Shown here: positions 48,066 to 59,076 of the stretch, one piece after another
How the letters are laid out: each line of letters opens with the position of its first letter
Numbering within the stretch: the first letter of the stretch is position 1
Assembly: GCF_000003855.2 (NCBI RefSeq)
Contig: NW_003101680.1
Location: 5,093,949-5,157,948, forward strand
Direction of reading: 5' to 3'
DNA from: Blastomyces gilchristii SLH14081
Lineage: Eukaryota; Ascomycota; Eurotiomycetes; Onygenales; Ajellomycetaceae
Length of the DNA: 64,000 nucleotides
Notes under the pieces: generated by a model
Told to the model about the DNA's origin: nothing
Seen by the model: the letters and a program-made list of their open reading frames with translations, nothing else
Database searches by the model: none
Program-made: the position numbers and the translations under genes

Positions 48066-48195
48066 TGAAAAGTTGATCAGACTGTTTCAATTGAGATATT
48101 TATTAAACTCTTTTGAAAAGTTAATCAGACTGTTTCAATTAAAAGATTTCTAAGTCTGTTTTCAATTGAAAAGTTGATCAGACTGTTTCAAAAGA
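48066..48195 (-). repeat. Three short repeats in the LINE 5' region
   Basis: GAAAAGTTGATCAGACTGTT recurs at 48066, 48115 (one change) and 48168, spaced 49 and 53 bases, just upstream of ORF1. They may be promoter monomers or a tandem 5' UTR repeat. Confidence 0.7.
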
Positions 48196-48200
48196 AGAAT

Positions 48201-49079
48201 AAAAGACTTTTATGTATAAAATATCTGATTTTTTTCACACCAGTTCAGTAACTAGATTAGATTTTTAAAGAGAATCTAATAAACTAAAATTGATTTTTAA
48301 GATAAATTAATAAAATCTTTATAATCTCTCTCTTGAGATACAGTGAGAAAAAGTATGATATCAATTGATAATAAATCAGATAATATGACAGTTTTTAAGA
48401 GAAAAACTGATAAAAAATAAATTAATTTTTTGCAGAGAAATTGATTAAAACTATTCAATTTTATTCTAAATCATTCAATTCTTCTCACACAGTAAGTGTG
48501 CAACTCAAATCAGTTAATAAAGAGTGTAAAAAAGAATTAAGTATTAATAAAAGCTCTTCAGTCACTGAAAAAGTAATTCTTACTTAAAACAATATGAAAT
48601 TATGATAGAAAATAACTCTGTTTTTAATTCTTTATAAGAATATTATATAAAATCCAGAGAAAAACACCTTACTTTTTCAAGAGAAGTATAAATCTATTTC
48701 TAACATCTTTTTTTGCATTAACTGCTGCAGAAGAATGAGATAGAAACTGCTAAGATATGCACTACTATATACTCTCTATCAAGACTTTCTCTCTTTAGAG
48801 TCTTGATATTATAGAGAATATAAGTCTGTTTCTATATAATAATATAAATATTGTCAGCAGAATGTAGAGAAACTGGTTATTTATATCTCAAAATAGAAGA
48901 CTTTGTCAATGATTATATTAATATGAAGTTAATTCTCAAATTCAATAGAAACCTAGTGTTGCTGTTCTCAATCTCTTGCAGAATCTATCAAATATTGAGA
49001 TATTAAAACTAGATTTAATATATCTCACTGTGCAGGGATCAAAGGCTCAGTCAGATCTTGAGATATACTGATTTTATAG
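48201..49079. other. AT-rich, no recognised gene
   Basis: The 5' end of the LINE may extend into this stretch. No coding similarity, LTR or target duplication was recognised. Confidence 0.4.
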
Positions 49080-49576
49080 TTATTGTGTCTGCTGATTATG
49101 TATCAAATACAGTTGCTGAGGTATCTTTTTGTATTTTTCTGCCGGGGGTGGGCCAGATTGAGAAGGGTGGTACATGGGTGAGACTTAGTGTTGATGTTTT
49201 GAAACATCAAAGATAGACAGGGTTTTTGTGGAAGTTGCTTCTCAGATATCTCCACAATTACAGGTCAGGGATCTTCCAAAATCAAGAAGATTGGTGCATA
49301 TGACTAGGTCTCTTTGCCTTACAATTTGTATGGCAATTTGGCCTGGGGTTGTGGTGTGGTAGGGGTGAACAGGGGATAATCCCACACAGGAGTTTTGAAC
49401 AATGTCTGGTTCACACTTGGCTGGATAACTCCACCATCACACGGGGTATGCAGTCGGCGATGGAGTCAAGATGCTCGTATGATCGAGGGCCTTTCAATGA
49501 ATCTATCGGCGGGTTCTTATTCGAAAAATCGAGCGAGTTCGTGGTGAAGCGCTTATGTATGAACTCTGATAAATAG
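49080..49576 (+). other. GC-richer island, possible single-copy relic
   Basis: About 500 bp with ordinary CC, GG and CG content, in sharp contrast to both sides. A plus-strand frame of 75 codons (49349-49576) ends in TAG; its C-terminal part looks protein-like (mixed, with Cys, Trp and charged residues) but I do not recognise it. Being unmutated fits sequence that was never repeated, such as the end of a host gene. Both edges are abrupt. Confidence 0.4.
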
Positions 49577-51998
49577 TATAAGAATTCACTATTTTCTTTA
49601 CAAGCTCTTATATTTTCAGTCAGAAGGATTTTCTTATAAGCAAATTATAAGTTCTAGTATCTGTAAAATGACTCACTAGAGCAGAGTTATAATATCTTTT
49701 AATAAGTTCTATATATAGAAACTTATTTATATATATATAAATTCAGCTCTCTCTTTATAAGAGACTATTTAAGTCTCTTTAATTCTTTATTTCTGCAGAG
49801 TTAATCTCTGTTATAAGTAGTTTCTAAATATACTGAGTATATTTATTCTTCAGTTATAGTTCAGACAATCTGAATAGAAGATCTTATAAAGACTTATACT
49901 CTGTTTTCTCTTATATCAGATCTTTTACAGTACTTCTTAAAGTCTGCAAACTCTTCAGATTATAGATACTCTCTTTAAGAATTCTTACAGAGATTCTCAG
50001 AGTGTTAACTCTTAGTATTATAGAGAGTAGTTATATAGACTTCTTTTCTCTCTTCTCTCTCTTCTCTTATAGAGAATTAAGAGACTCTTCAGTCAATCTC
50101 TTTATAACACTCAGTTCAAGTATTCTGTGAAACTTTTCTATTTTCTCTAGTCTCTCTATGTCTGTTATTCTGATCTTCTTGATATAGTCAGATCTGTAAG
50201 AGAATTTATTCACTGAGTTCTTAGTTTTCTTAATATACTCTATCTTGAATCAGAACTTACTCAGTCTCTGAGCTTAGCAGATCTTCTATTATAAGAGTTT
50301 CTTAATTAAAATAAACTATTATAAGCTGTTATAATCAGTTCTAATAGCAATCACTGTTATAAGATTCTTAAAGTAATAACATTAGTAATAGAAGAATTTC
50401 ACTATTATAAGAAGTTTCTAATTATAAATATTATAGTTAATATTTATCAGTTATATCTTTTATAAGAAAAAGATCACTGAAACTCAGTTCTTATTTAACT
50501 ATAGTTATAAGACTATTTCTGAAATTGTAAAGAAGAAGATATCTATCTTCAATCTGATTAAGAGTAAGAGATTAAAGTGAAATAGTACTATTATAGCTAT
50601 AAATATCTGTTTTAATCTTACAAAGACTCTGTAAGCTTCTGAGATAAAAAAGTTCTTACAGCTCTCTCTTCTTAACAATCTTTTTATTCTTTATTTATAG
50701 AATAACTTCTTCTTATTTTCACTCTTCAGTATATCTATAAGAGTTAAGAAGATTCTTATAAATATAAAGATAAACTATCTATAGAAATTCACAAAGTGTT
50801 GAAAGATCTGAATCTTATAAATACTAGTTAACTCTAATTATAATGAAATAGTCTTAATCTGTGAAGATTTTATCTGAATATTATTCATAGTAATTATATA
50901 TTCTATAAAATTAATCTGATAAGAACTGAAGTTGTACTTTATAAGTATAATATACAGTTCTGTCTCATCTAAGATCTTTAACATAGTTTATATATACTCA
51001 GTGTGTTCTTTCTTCTTCACAGAGTATATTATTATATTATTCAGATATATTATTATAAAGATATTCAGATATGTATAAAGTATTTTATTAATGAAAAACT
51101 AAAATACTGCAGAGATATTAGTCAAATCAAAAGATATTACTAGATATTCAAATAATTTCAGCACAGTTCTAAAGACAGTCTTTCATTCATTCTCAGACTG
51201 TATTCACAGCTATGTATATATATTAATTATATTCAGTTATATAAATATAACAGCTTCTGTGAGATAATTGATTATATTCTTAATCAGAGATAGAGAGTAA
51301 TAACTCTTTATTATCTTAGAGTTCAGATTATAGTAGTTTATATATAATCTGAGATCTTCATTCTTCTTCTTCATAAATATTACAGAGACTTTTATAAAGA
51401 TTTATAAAGATTGAATAAAGTCATTCTTCAGATTCTTCATTATATAAGCTTATAAGACCTCTGTCTTATAATAAGAGAGCTTATAGATTAGTTCTCAGAA
51501 GAGTTTCTATTCTTCTATTAAATTTATTATCAGATTCTTCTTATAATGAGATGAAAGCTCAGTTACCTTAACTGAACTGAATATCTCTGTGAGATCTTAA
51601 TATTCTTCTGATATCTGAATCTCAGTTTTTATAATTATGAAGTTTTCAGACATTTATAAAGTTATTATATAGATAAGCTTATTTTCTTTAATTAATTCTA
51701 CAGTATTAACTGATTCTATCTCTGTAAGTAAGTCTGTTAACACTGATTAGAAGTATAAATCTTACTTATAGATAGCTATGTACAGATTGTATCTTTAAAG
51801 TTATATAAGTCTTAAGTATATATCATCTGTGATGTCTGTGATAATCATAGTTTTCACAAATCTTCTTCAGATTTCAGAGAGATCTTATAATTTAAAGATA
51901 ACTCTTATAAGTCTCTCAGCTCTCTAATCTGAGTTCTCACATTCTGCTTATTATAAGAACAGATTCTCAGTTTTCATCACTTAGTTTATTTACTTTAT
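49577..51998 (-). pseudogene. Gypsy-3 pol (RT onward), heavily mutated
   Basis: The third Gypsy family, minus strand, extremely AT-rich. RT lies at about 51440-50900: K-K-K-N-E-D-L-R-L-Y-I-N-Y near 51360, and active site Y-L-N-N-I-I-I-Y-S with Y-L-N-N at 51036-51047 (expected YLDD). A segment resembling the ELPPHRxYDHxIxL motif upstream of RT lies near 51530. RNase H and integrase should follow leftwards, to about 49600, but are too decayed to place. No LTRs were identified. The frame continues across the composite insertion to 54735 and beyond. Confidence 0.65.
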
Positions 51999-52082
51999 AC
52001 CAGCGTGGCCCAGTTGGTAAGACTGGTAATCAAGGCCGCACACATTAGAGGTGTGTGGGTACGAATTCTATCACTGACACCT
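51999..52082 (+). promoter_or_regulatory. tRNA-like head of the composite element
   Basis: The A box TGGCCCAGTTGG (52006-52017) fits the consensus exactly. The B box GGTACGAATTC (52058-52068) is one or two changes from consensus, 40 bases on. A hairpin with seven-base loop ATTAGAG lies at 52039-52055. The acceptor ends CAGCG and CACTG nearly pair. There is not enough room for all arms of a normal tRNA, so it is a tRNA-derived pol III promoter or a damaged tRNA gene, not a proven functional tRNA. It differs from the SINE head at 12066. Confidence 0.7.
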
Positions 52083-52603
52083 GTCACTTCTTACCTATGA
52101 AAGCCTTCATATAATAGAGGCTGAGCCTAATTAGTAAGACTTGATGCAGAGTAGAACTCTCTACTGTAAGTCAAGTCACTAGTTAAGTGAGATTCTGCAA
52201 ACACTTATCAGAGCTGATATAAGATGTTAATATCTCACTATTCTACTGTGCATCTGTCAAGGTTCTAATGATATAGAGTCAAGTCTAATATAGTGATTAT
52301 ACACTACTTAAGTGAGTCTCTAACTAGGGCTGTCATTGAAGCCTAGCTCTCTCTCAAAATATAGAGAATGATTTTGAAAACTATGTGACTAGCAGGCTTA
52401 GATGTGTATCTAGGCCCTAGGCAGAGCACTCTGATAGGCTAGAGCCTGCAAGCTCACTGTCAAGCTCTAATACTGGCAGAGAGAACTGCAGTCATCAAGT
52501 CTATGATTAGTCTCTAACACAGGGCAAGGTCATGACAGCTGATTGATAGACCTATGAGTATCTAATGAGACTGAGATCAGCAACTGAAAGCTTGATGTGT
52601 ACA
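52083..52603 (+). ncRNA. Non-coding body of the composite element
   Basis: Moderately GC-rich and little mutated, so likely low in copy number. No open frame of note. The body continues at 53117-53260 after MITE B. Whether it is transcribed is inferred only from the pol III boxes upstream. Confidence 0.4.
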
Positions 52604-53108
52604 TAGACTGACCGTGTGACCGTGTCTGGGACCAGGACCAGACTTTTTGATAGTCTCATTACCAATTCGACTGATCCCATTACACGGTTTTAACATTAGA
52701 TAGTAGTCTCATACTGTCTCAGTGAGACTTACTGTCTACTCTTGTCACATTTTCCAAATGAAACCATGATTTCCACTTCTCAATTTAAATTATTTTTATT
52801 GCTTTAAATGACTTTAAATCTCATTTGAGTGTTATCAAAAAGCGTTACTTTTTAAAAAATTAAAAATAGTCTAAAAAAACCTTAAAATGTCTAAAAATAG
52901 TAACTTTATGCCAAGAATGGGACTAAATGGGACCAAATGAGACCACTTTCTCATTTTTTTCAAGTCATGATTCCATTTTAAGATCTGATATATAGTCACT
53001 TTACATGTTTTTTTGATAGCCAGTCCCAGCGGGATTCACGCCAAGAAATGTATGGGACCAGACCAAATGGGATCAAATGTGAAATTCATGGTCCCGGCGG
53101 CCAGTCTA
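52604..53108. mobile_element. hAT-like MITE, copy B (better preserved)
   Basis: 505 bp with perfect 8-bp target duplications TGTGTACA (52596-52603 and 53109-53116). The ends TAGACTGACCG and, reversed, TAGACTGGCCG are 11-bp inverted repeats with one mismatch. Subterminal words like GGGACCA recur near both ends, as is common for hAT transposase binding. Inverted relative to copy A. No coding capacity. Confidence 0.87.
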
Positions 53109-53260
53109 TGTGTACATCATTAAGTGAGTGATGAGAGTCACTAACTAACACCTCTGAAAATTAGTGGCTGGTCTGAGAGGACAGACACAGTGATCAGTTA
53201 ATTATAGAGAGTTAAATGTAATTAGCTTAAGATGCATTCTGCGGGTGACTAGCGCCTGTA

Positions 53261-54695
53261 GTGTTGAAAAAGTTGATCATAAGAAGTTATCTCTCTGAAG
53301 AGAAAAGCTTGAATCTCTTATAGACTTACAAATAAGTGAACTATCTAAAGAGAAAGAGTATGAACAGCATTTAAAGAGAATTTCTACAATTAATATAAAA
53401 GACTCTATTGTGATTTATTCAGATGACTCAAAAAATGAGAATTTGAATAGATTAGACACAGACATTGCTTATACTGAAGATAATATCAATTTTATCTCAG
53501 ATTTCTGAAATTTAAACTGTGAATGTGAAGTCTTTGATACTGAACTATTTATAATAGTGAAAGCTTTCAAACTCATTGAAATAAAATCTTATAAAAGAGA
53601 AAAGAGTTTAAAAGGGATATAAATATTCTCTGATAGTCAAGCTGCTTTAAAAAGACTTAGAAATAGTCAGATTTATAATAATCAAATGAATCTTGAACTG
53701 ATCTTAAACTCTGTTTTAAAAATTCAAAAGAGAAGAATATTAAAGCTGATAATTCATCTATACTAAGTTTCTGCTTGTATGAATATTCATGTCAATGAAT
53801 TGACTGATTCAGCTGTAAAAAAGAGTACAGAATTAAGCAGATTTATTCAAAAAATTATATTCTGATCTTTTATAAAGAGAAAAATAAAAGAATCTTGTTT
53901 AGACAAGTGAAATGAAAGCGGATAGAAATAAAAGAAGAGTATACATTATTCAAGATTTGAAACAAAACTCAAGTGAAAATCTTGTTCAATTAAATGTAAA
54001 AAGAAAATATTCTCATCTATAATACAGCTGAAACTAGAACATGACTATTTCAAATCTTATATACAAAGATTTGATGATAGATTTGACTCAATAGAATACT
54101 CATTCTGCAATACAAATAAGAATTCTGAGTATATTGTAATGCACTGTGCATTATACAATAGTCTCAGAGTCAGATTGAAAGAGAAGTATGATTTAAATCA
54201 ATTAAATATGAGATTCTTATTCTCAACTGAGACAGGAATTAAATACTTAATAGACTTTCTATCAGAAACTCAAGCAGCTACAAGAAAATGACTGAATTCA
54301 GAAATATCTGAATATGAAGAGGAGAAAATTAATCAGATATAGTCTGTTAAAACAGCTATATACTATCTTTTAATAATTTGTTTTATTACAGTCTCTCTTT
54401 ACTTTATCTTTTTCTTTCAATTCCTTTCTATCTATCTATTTAATGTGTCTATCTTTAAGACTGTATTCTCTTTTTCTTTGTCATGATATTGTCAAATGAT
54501 TTCAAAGTATCAGAAGATGTTAAAATACTGTAATTTGTAAACAGTTTTTGTATTCTGAGCTGGAATTTTCTGATTTTATATATTCAAAATTGATGAATGT
54601 ATAATAGTTCACTTTACAGATATAGGAAAAACCCTGAGAACTAAAAGTTCTCAGGTAGATGTCATAGTCTCTGACTGCATACATCTATAATTGAA
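53261..54695 (+). pseudogene. LINE ORF2 3' end (RNase H, zinc motif) and 3' UTR
   Basis: Matches the LINE at 33841-35300 in inverse orientation, beginning near TTGAAAAAGTTGATCAT. RNase H is at about 53400-53830; the C-terminal zinc region is at about 54080-54160, followed by a long open stretch to 54290. The 3' UTR carries the same 9-bp hairpin (54634-54654). 5'-truncated, as is usual for LINE insertions. Confidence 0.85.
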
Positions 54696-54734
54696 GAATA
54701 ATAATAATAATAATAATAATAATATTCACTTTAT

Positions 54735-56409
54735 AAGCTTTAGAAACACTACAGTGATCTGAGATCTCAAGTTTATTAATACTTTTTATACTGATAGAGT
54801 AGTAGTACAGCAGTGCAGTCTCTTCTTATAAGTATATATATTTATTGAGAAAGTAACAGATTCAGGTATCAGCTTTAAGATTCTTAAGAAGACTGTTACT
54901 GACTCTGTCTATAACTTCTTAAATTTCTATTTTAATTTATTCAGATAATTTATATAAAGATGTTTCAATTTAAAATAGATGAAGTAGAGACTTTTTTTCT
55001 TAATCTCTCTATTATATACTCTGTTTATAGAAGATTATAAAGCTCTCTCTCTCTGCTTAGCAGTTAGATATAAATCTCTCTATATCTTATTATCTTTTCT
55101 CAGTAAATCTGTTCTCTGTTATTCTGACTCTTATAGAGCTGATCAGTGATTCACTCTCTGTAAGTCTATAGCTCTTACAGTAATCTGTGAATGATAAATA
55201 AGAGTTATCAGTTTCTTCAGAGTCAAGAGCTTAGAGTCTTACTTAATAAGCTTATTATACATATCTTTATTCAGTCTCTTTATAAACATCAATATTTAGA
55301 TCTTGTTTCAGAACTCTGTTTTCACAGATTTTAATTCATATCATAATTTTATAAAGTACTGTAAGTAGTCTTTATCAGATTTCTCATCTCTTTTTCTAAT
55401 ATTAATGATCACAGTTCAGATATTCTCTGTTCAGCTATCACGCCCCCGGCCGCGCCAAGGCCCTGTTACAGTTTTACACGGCTCATCACTTCTCTGTGAA
55501 TGATTTCATTCATTCTGCAGATCATTCAAAACAGTTTTCAATCACTCTATAACATTATTCAGATATATTATAGAAAGAGTCAATTAATGAATATAAGAAC
55601 TCTGCTTCTATACAAGGTCAGCAGATTACTCTCTCATAACAGTGAGACACTGCTGAGATATCACTTCAGCTATTCTTACTCATGAAATAAGAGAAGAGTA
55701 TCTGCTCATTATCTATATAAAATAGCTAGATACTGACCCTTCATCAAAGAAGTCAGTGATTTATTTTCTTCTACTGAAATATATACAAGAGTTACTGCAT
55801 TTCTTCTACAATCTTCTTAGTATACTAAGTATTATATCTATTATATTCTTGCTATAACTCTATAGCTTATAAGCTCACTATTTAAGTAAGATAGTTAAGC
55901 TTATCTTTACAGCTCTTTAAATAACTATCTCTATATAACACTGCTGATTAATCATCACTTCAGTTCTATTATATTACAATTTAAATCACTCAATCTGATT
56001 ATAAGTTTGAATTAGTCAAGCTCTATTAATAGACTGATATAATCTTATACATCTGTGCTGAGACTGATCTAATCTCACACTCTGAAGAAAACTTCATATT
56101 ATTCTCTAGAGTGTGTATATCTCTACTCTGACAGAAATCTGAGATTTCTGAACTTACTATATACTTTGATATAAGCTCTTCAATTACTCTGTTATCACTG
56201 CAGCCTCTACACATTCACATCTATTATAAAGATGAAGAGATTAAGATTGAAAATTCTCTGAATTATAAGAGAAATATATTATCTGAATTTTATAACTTTA
56301 TCTATATTCTTGAATGAAAATTCTGTCTTAATCTGAGCTAGTTTAATACTTATAAGATATAAGTAATATACACTATTAATCTTCTTGAAGACATCTCTAT
56401 GACTACTTA
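54735..56409 (-). pseudogene. Gypsy-3 upstream part (gag/protease by position)
   Basis: Continuation of Gypsy-3 to the right of the composite insertion. Very AT-rich with no clear motif; assigned only because it lies 5' to RT on the minus strand. A short GC-rich patch at 55440-55490 (GCCCCCGGCCGCGCC) escaped mutation and may mark a boundary or a different fragment. The open stretches at 55500 and 56026 are not recognisable. Confidence 0.4.
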
Positions 56410-56576
56410 TATAATTCAAAGATTGCTTGAGTCAGTGTACGATTACAGGCGTACGCCGGCTTCTTATATACTGTACACTAAATTAATTGGTGGCCGCTAT
56501 GGCTTCTTTACATTTGTAAGCAAGTTCACAAGTGACTGTGTTATTATCTGACAGTTGTATGTTCTTCTGAACTACA
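56410..56576 (-). repeat. 3' LTR of the inverted Gypsy-2
   Basis: 167 bp, aligned along its length with the other Gypsy-2 LTRs. The ends are mutated (TATAATTC for TGTGATTC). The middle keeps GC-rich GCGTACGCCGGC. Confidence 0.82.
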
Positions 56577-56594
56577 TCCTCTCTCACCAGATTC

Positions 56595-56830
56595 AGTCAC
56601 GCTCACGTGATCATGATGTACACCCTAGCTTCATGCGGATTAGCACGCCACTAGTGTTCGCGATTATGTGACCTATCTCTGATTCAGCTAGTATCCTGTG
56701 TACACTCTCTTTAGTCATGCTCATGTGACCATGATGTACACTCTAGCTTCATGCGGATTAGCATGTCACTAGTATTCATAATTGTGTGATCTATCTCTGA
56801 TTCAGCTAGTGTTCTGTGTACACTCTTACA
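56595..56830 (-). repeat. 118-bp tandem duplication
   Basis: Two units, 56595-56712 and 56713-56830. The second differs from the first mostly by CG-to-TG/CA changes (for example CACGCC to CATGTC). The other Gypsy-2 copy has one unit. It lies just inside the 3' LTR. Confidence 0.85.
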
Positions 56831-57282
56831 AAGAAACTTTCACTATATTACATTACTTATTCACTAACTTTTCTCATTCTTCAATTATCTTCTCTATCAT
56901 TATTATCATTGAATACTATTATCTTCTTCAAGATTTCTGTCTCTTCTTCTGTTCAACTTCTTCTATCTGTTTATCTATTCTATTATACATATTTCTGATA
57001 ATGACTCTCTATTCTTATAACAAGTGTTATTATAGTGTCTATATCAGACAGTTTATTAACAGTAAGTGTAATATATTATAAAATATGATCAGAACTTGTT
57101 TTCTTCTAACAATTATTAAAATGTATTATTATTAATAATATATCTTCTCTATCTTCTTATATACTCTTGACTGTTTTTCTTCTTAGTGAGCTTTTAATTA
57201 TGTTTTCTGCCATAATTTTATATAAGTGCAGATGCTGATATTTGTTTTTATTTATATAGAATCTTCATATGTTGACAGATCT

Positions 57283-59076
57283 GTATCTGCTGATAATAGT
57301 AAACATCTTAATATTAAATCATTGATTGAAAACTTGAAAAATGTAATAATGAAGAAATTATCTGTATTATATATAACTAAGTCTTCTGTATCTCTTTCTC
57401 TCTCTTCTACTACTGTTTCTCTCTCTACTACTCTCTCTTAATCTTTTACTCTTATCTCTGTTTCTGATTCTTCTGCTTCTGCTACTTCTATTTCTATAAC
57501 TCTTACTTCTACTACTTCTATCTTCTCTGCTTCTACTGTCTCTGCTTTCATTATCAGCTCTTCCTGTTTCAAGAAAATATGATGTAGACTTAATAAATTA
57601 TATTTCTCAGTGTATACACTTTCACTCTTCTTACTAATCTCTAAAATAATTTATTATATAAAGACTGTATACAATATGACTATTTAAAGCTTGATTATAA
57701 ATACTGATTATTACATTATTATTATTATTATTATTATTCTTTCATTATACTCATATACAAGCGGAGCTTATGATGAGTTCTTGCGTGATGTTAAATACAG
57801 GTTAAGTGTTGATTATACAGGAGGAAATACAGGTGTTGAGATCATGTCAAGATAACAAGAACATAGGAAATACAAAGAAGTGACAATTAAATACATGCGA
57901 TAATAACTTTCCATCTCAGAAACATAGAGTGATTTTATTAGAGTGATTTGTACATCTCTGTATTTATTAGAAACCTAAGATACTTGAGTTCTGGATTTAA
58001 TGTATCCTCTGCGGGTTTCGAACCCACATGCCTTGGTTTCTCATGCCAAGGCATTACCAGGTAGCCGCATTAATCATTCGGTCATCAGAGCCTGATTATT
58101 ACATTCATTTTAAGTATTTATGATGAAATAATCATTTATTTATACTGAAGAATCACTTCTCTTCTCAACAGTGTTGAAATTGTAAGTCTTTTCTTTTTTT
58201 TATCTTTTCTTTCTAACACTGATTTTTCTATTCTTAGAGAAAATTATTATGAGTTTTATTATATATGAAGTTATAATATTCACAGACATTAAGAAACTTT
58301 TTACAACTATTAAATTCAATATTATAAGCATATTTACTCTGATGAATATCTTCAGAATAATTAATCTATATTAGTCTATTCTCTGATATTTATTATCTGA
58401 CTTTATAATGTAGGTAAAGAATATCTGTATTTTCAGAAACAGAAATACAGAAGTTATACTCTTTTATACTCACAGACATGAGACTTATACATCTTGTCTG
58501 AGATGTCATTATGAGAATGAGTTATTCATACACTGTGTTCTACTTTCTGCATTTCTCTGTGTTTCTCTCTCTCTTTCTGAGAAGTCTTGTATGTGTTGTA
58601 ATTATGCATACAATTCTAAGATCAGTGAGTGTTCATTCAGTAATTATTATTCCTGCTTTTACAGTTTTATACACTAATAATAGTTCTTAGTTACTCTGAC
58701 ATCAAAGACTATTTTAATCAAAGATAATAACACTGCTGAGACTACTCTCTTCTATTCTTAAGCTTCTTCTATTGCTTTCTCTTTCTTCTCTGTAAAGAAG
58801 ATTGTATACACACTGAGTTATAAGTATTTAGTCTCAGATAACTTCTGCTGTTATTTGTCTGATTCTGTACTCTCTTCTTCTTCTATTTCTTTCATCTCTG
58901 TCTCTTCTATCTTGACTTTTGATTCTGCAGATTCTGTACTCTTCTTCAATTTTTCTACAGATATATATACATATTTCTATATTAGCATTTCAGTCAATCT
59001 TGTGATAAATGACATTAATGTTGTATGCAGAGTGATAGAGAAATCAGAGATATATATAATATTATTACAAGAGTAG
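57283..59076 (+). pseudogene. Antisense cysteine-motif frame, second copy
   Basis: Counterpart of 41518-42909, antisense to the inverted Gypsy-2 pol and interrupted by a SINE (57718-58094). A Ser/Thr-rich N-terminal part is followed by C-L-R-C at 58495-58506 and C-M-C-C further on. The 73-codon stretch 58855-59076 is in the same frame as the Cys motif here, unlike in the other copy, so a frameshift in one copy is likely. An ATG at the position used in the first copy is absent (GTA). Confidence 0.42.
57718..58094 (-). mobile_element. tRNA-derived SINE, copy 3
   Basis: 377 bp on the minus strand. Target duplications ATTATTACATT are at 57707-57717 and 58095-58105. The tRNA-like head (about 58003-58094) keeps the B box GGTTTCGAACCC (plus-strand view) but has a damaged A box. 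The other Gypsy-2 copy lacks it at the matching site (about 42500), which confirms the insertion. Confidence 0.92.

Larger units (their letters stand above)
33841..48200 (-). mobile_element. Tad/I-like LINE (non-LTR retrotransposon), split by Gypsy-2
   Basis: A minus-strand LINE with (AAT)n tail at 33841-33870, ORF2 (endonuclease, RT, RNase H), ORF1 with CCHC knuckles, and a repeat-bearing 5' region. Gypsy-2 (35430-43673) is inserted in ORF2; removing it and one AATT leaves about 6 kb. The exact 5' end and target duplication are not resolved. Stops throughout. Confidence 0.85.
51999..54723 (+). mobile_element. Composite retroposon: tRNA-like head, body, LINE 3' end
   Basis: 2,725 bp inserted in Gypsy-3 pol between direct repeats ATTTACTTTAT (51988-51998) and ATTCACTTTAT (54724-54734). 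The Gypsy-3 frame continues when it is removed. Contents: a tRNA-like head (51999-52082), a non-coding body (to about 53260, itself carrying MITE B), LINE ORF2 3' end and 3' UTR (about 53261-54695), then an (AAT)n tail. The shared target duplication implies that all parts were inserted as one RNA copy. Otherwise a truncated LINE landed next to an older insertion. Confidence 0.7.

Noticed and set aside
49080..49576. Mitochondrial or rDNA insertion
   Set aside because: No rRNA- or mitochondrial-gene-like sequence was recognised, and the base composition does not suggest fungal mtDNA; origin left open.
52002..52082. Functional tRNA-Leu (loop with TAG)
   Set aside because: If the TAG loop is the anticodon there is no room for a variable loop before the T arm, and the T stem is unpaired. 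Kept as a tRNA-like promoter.
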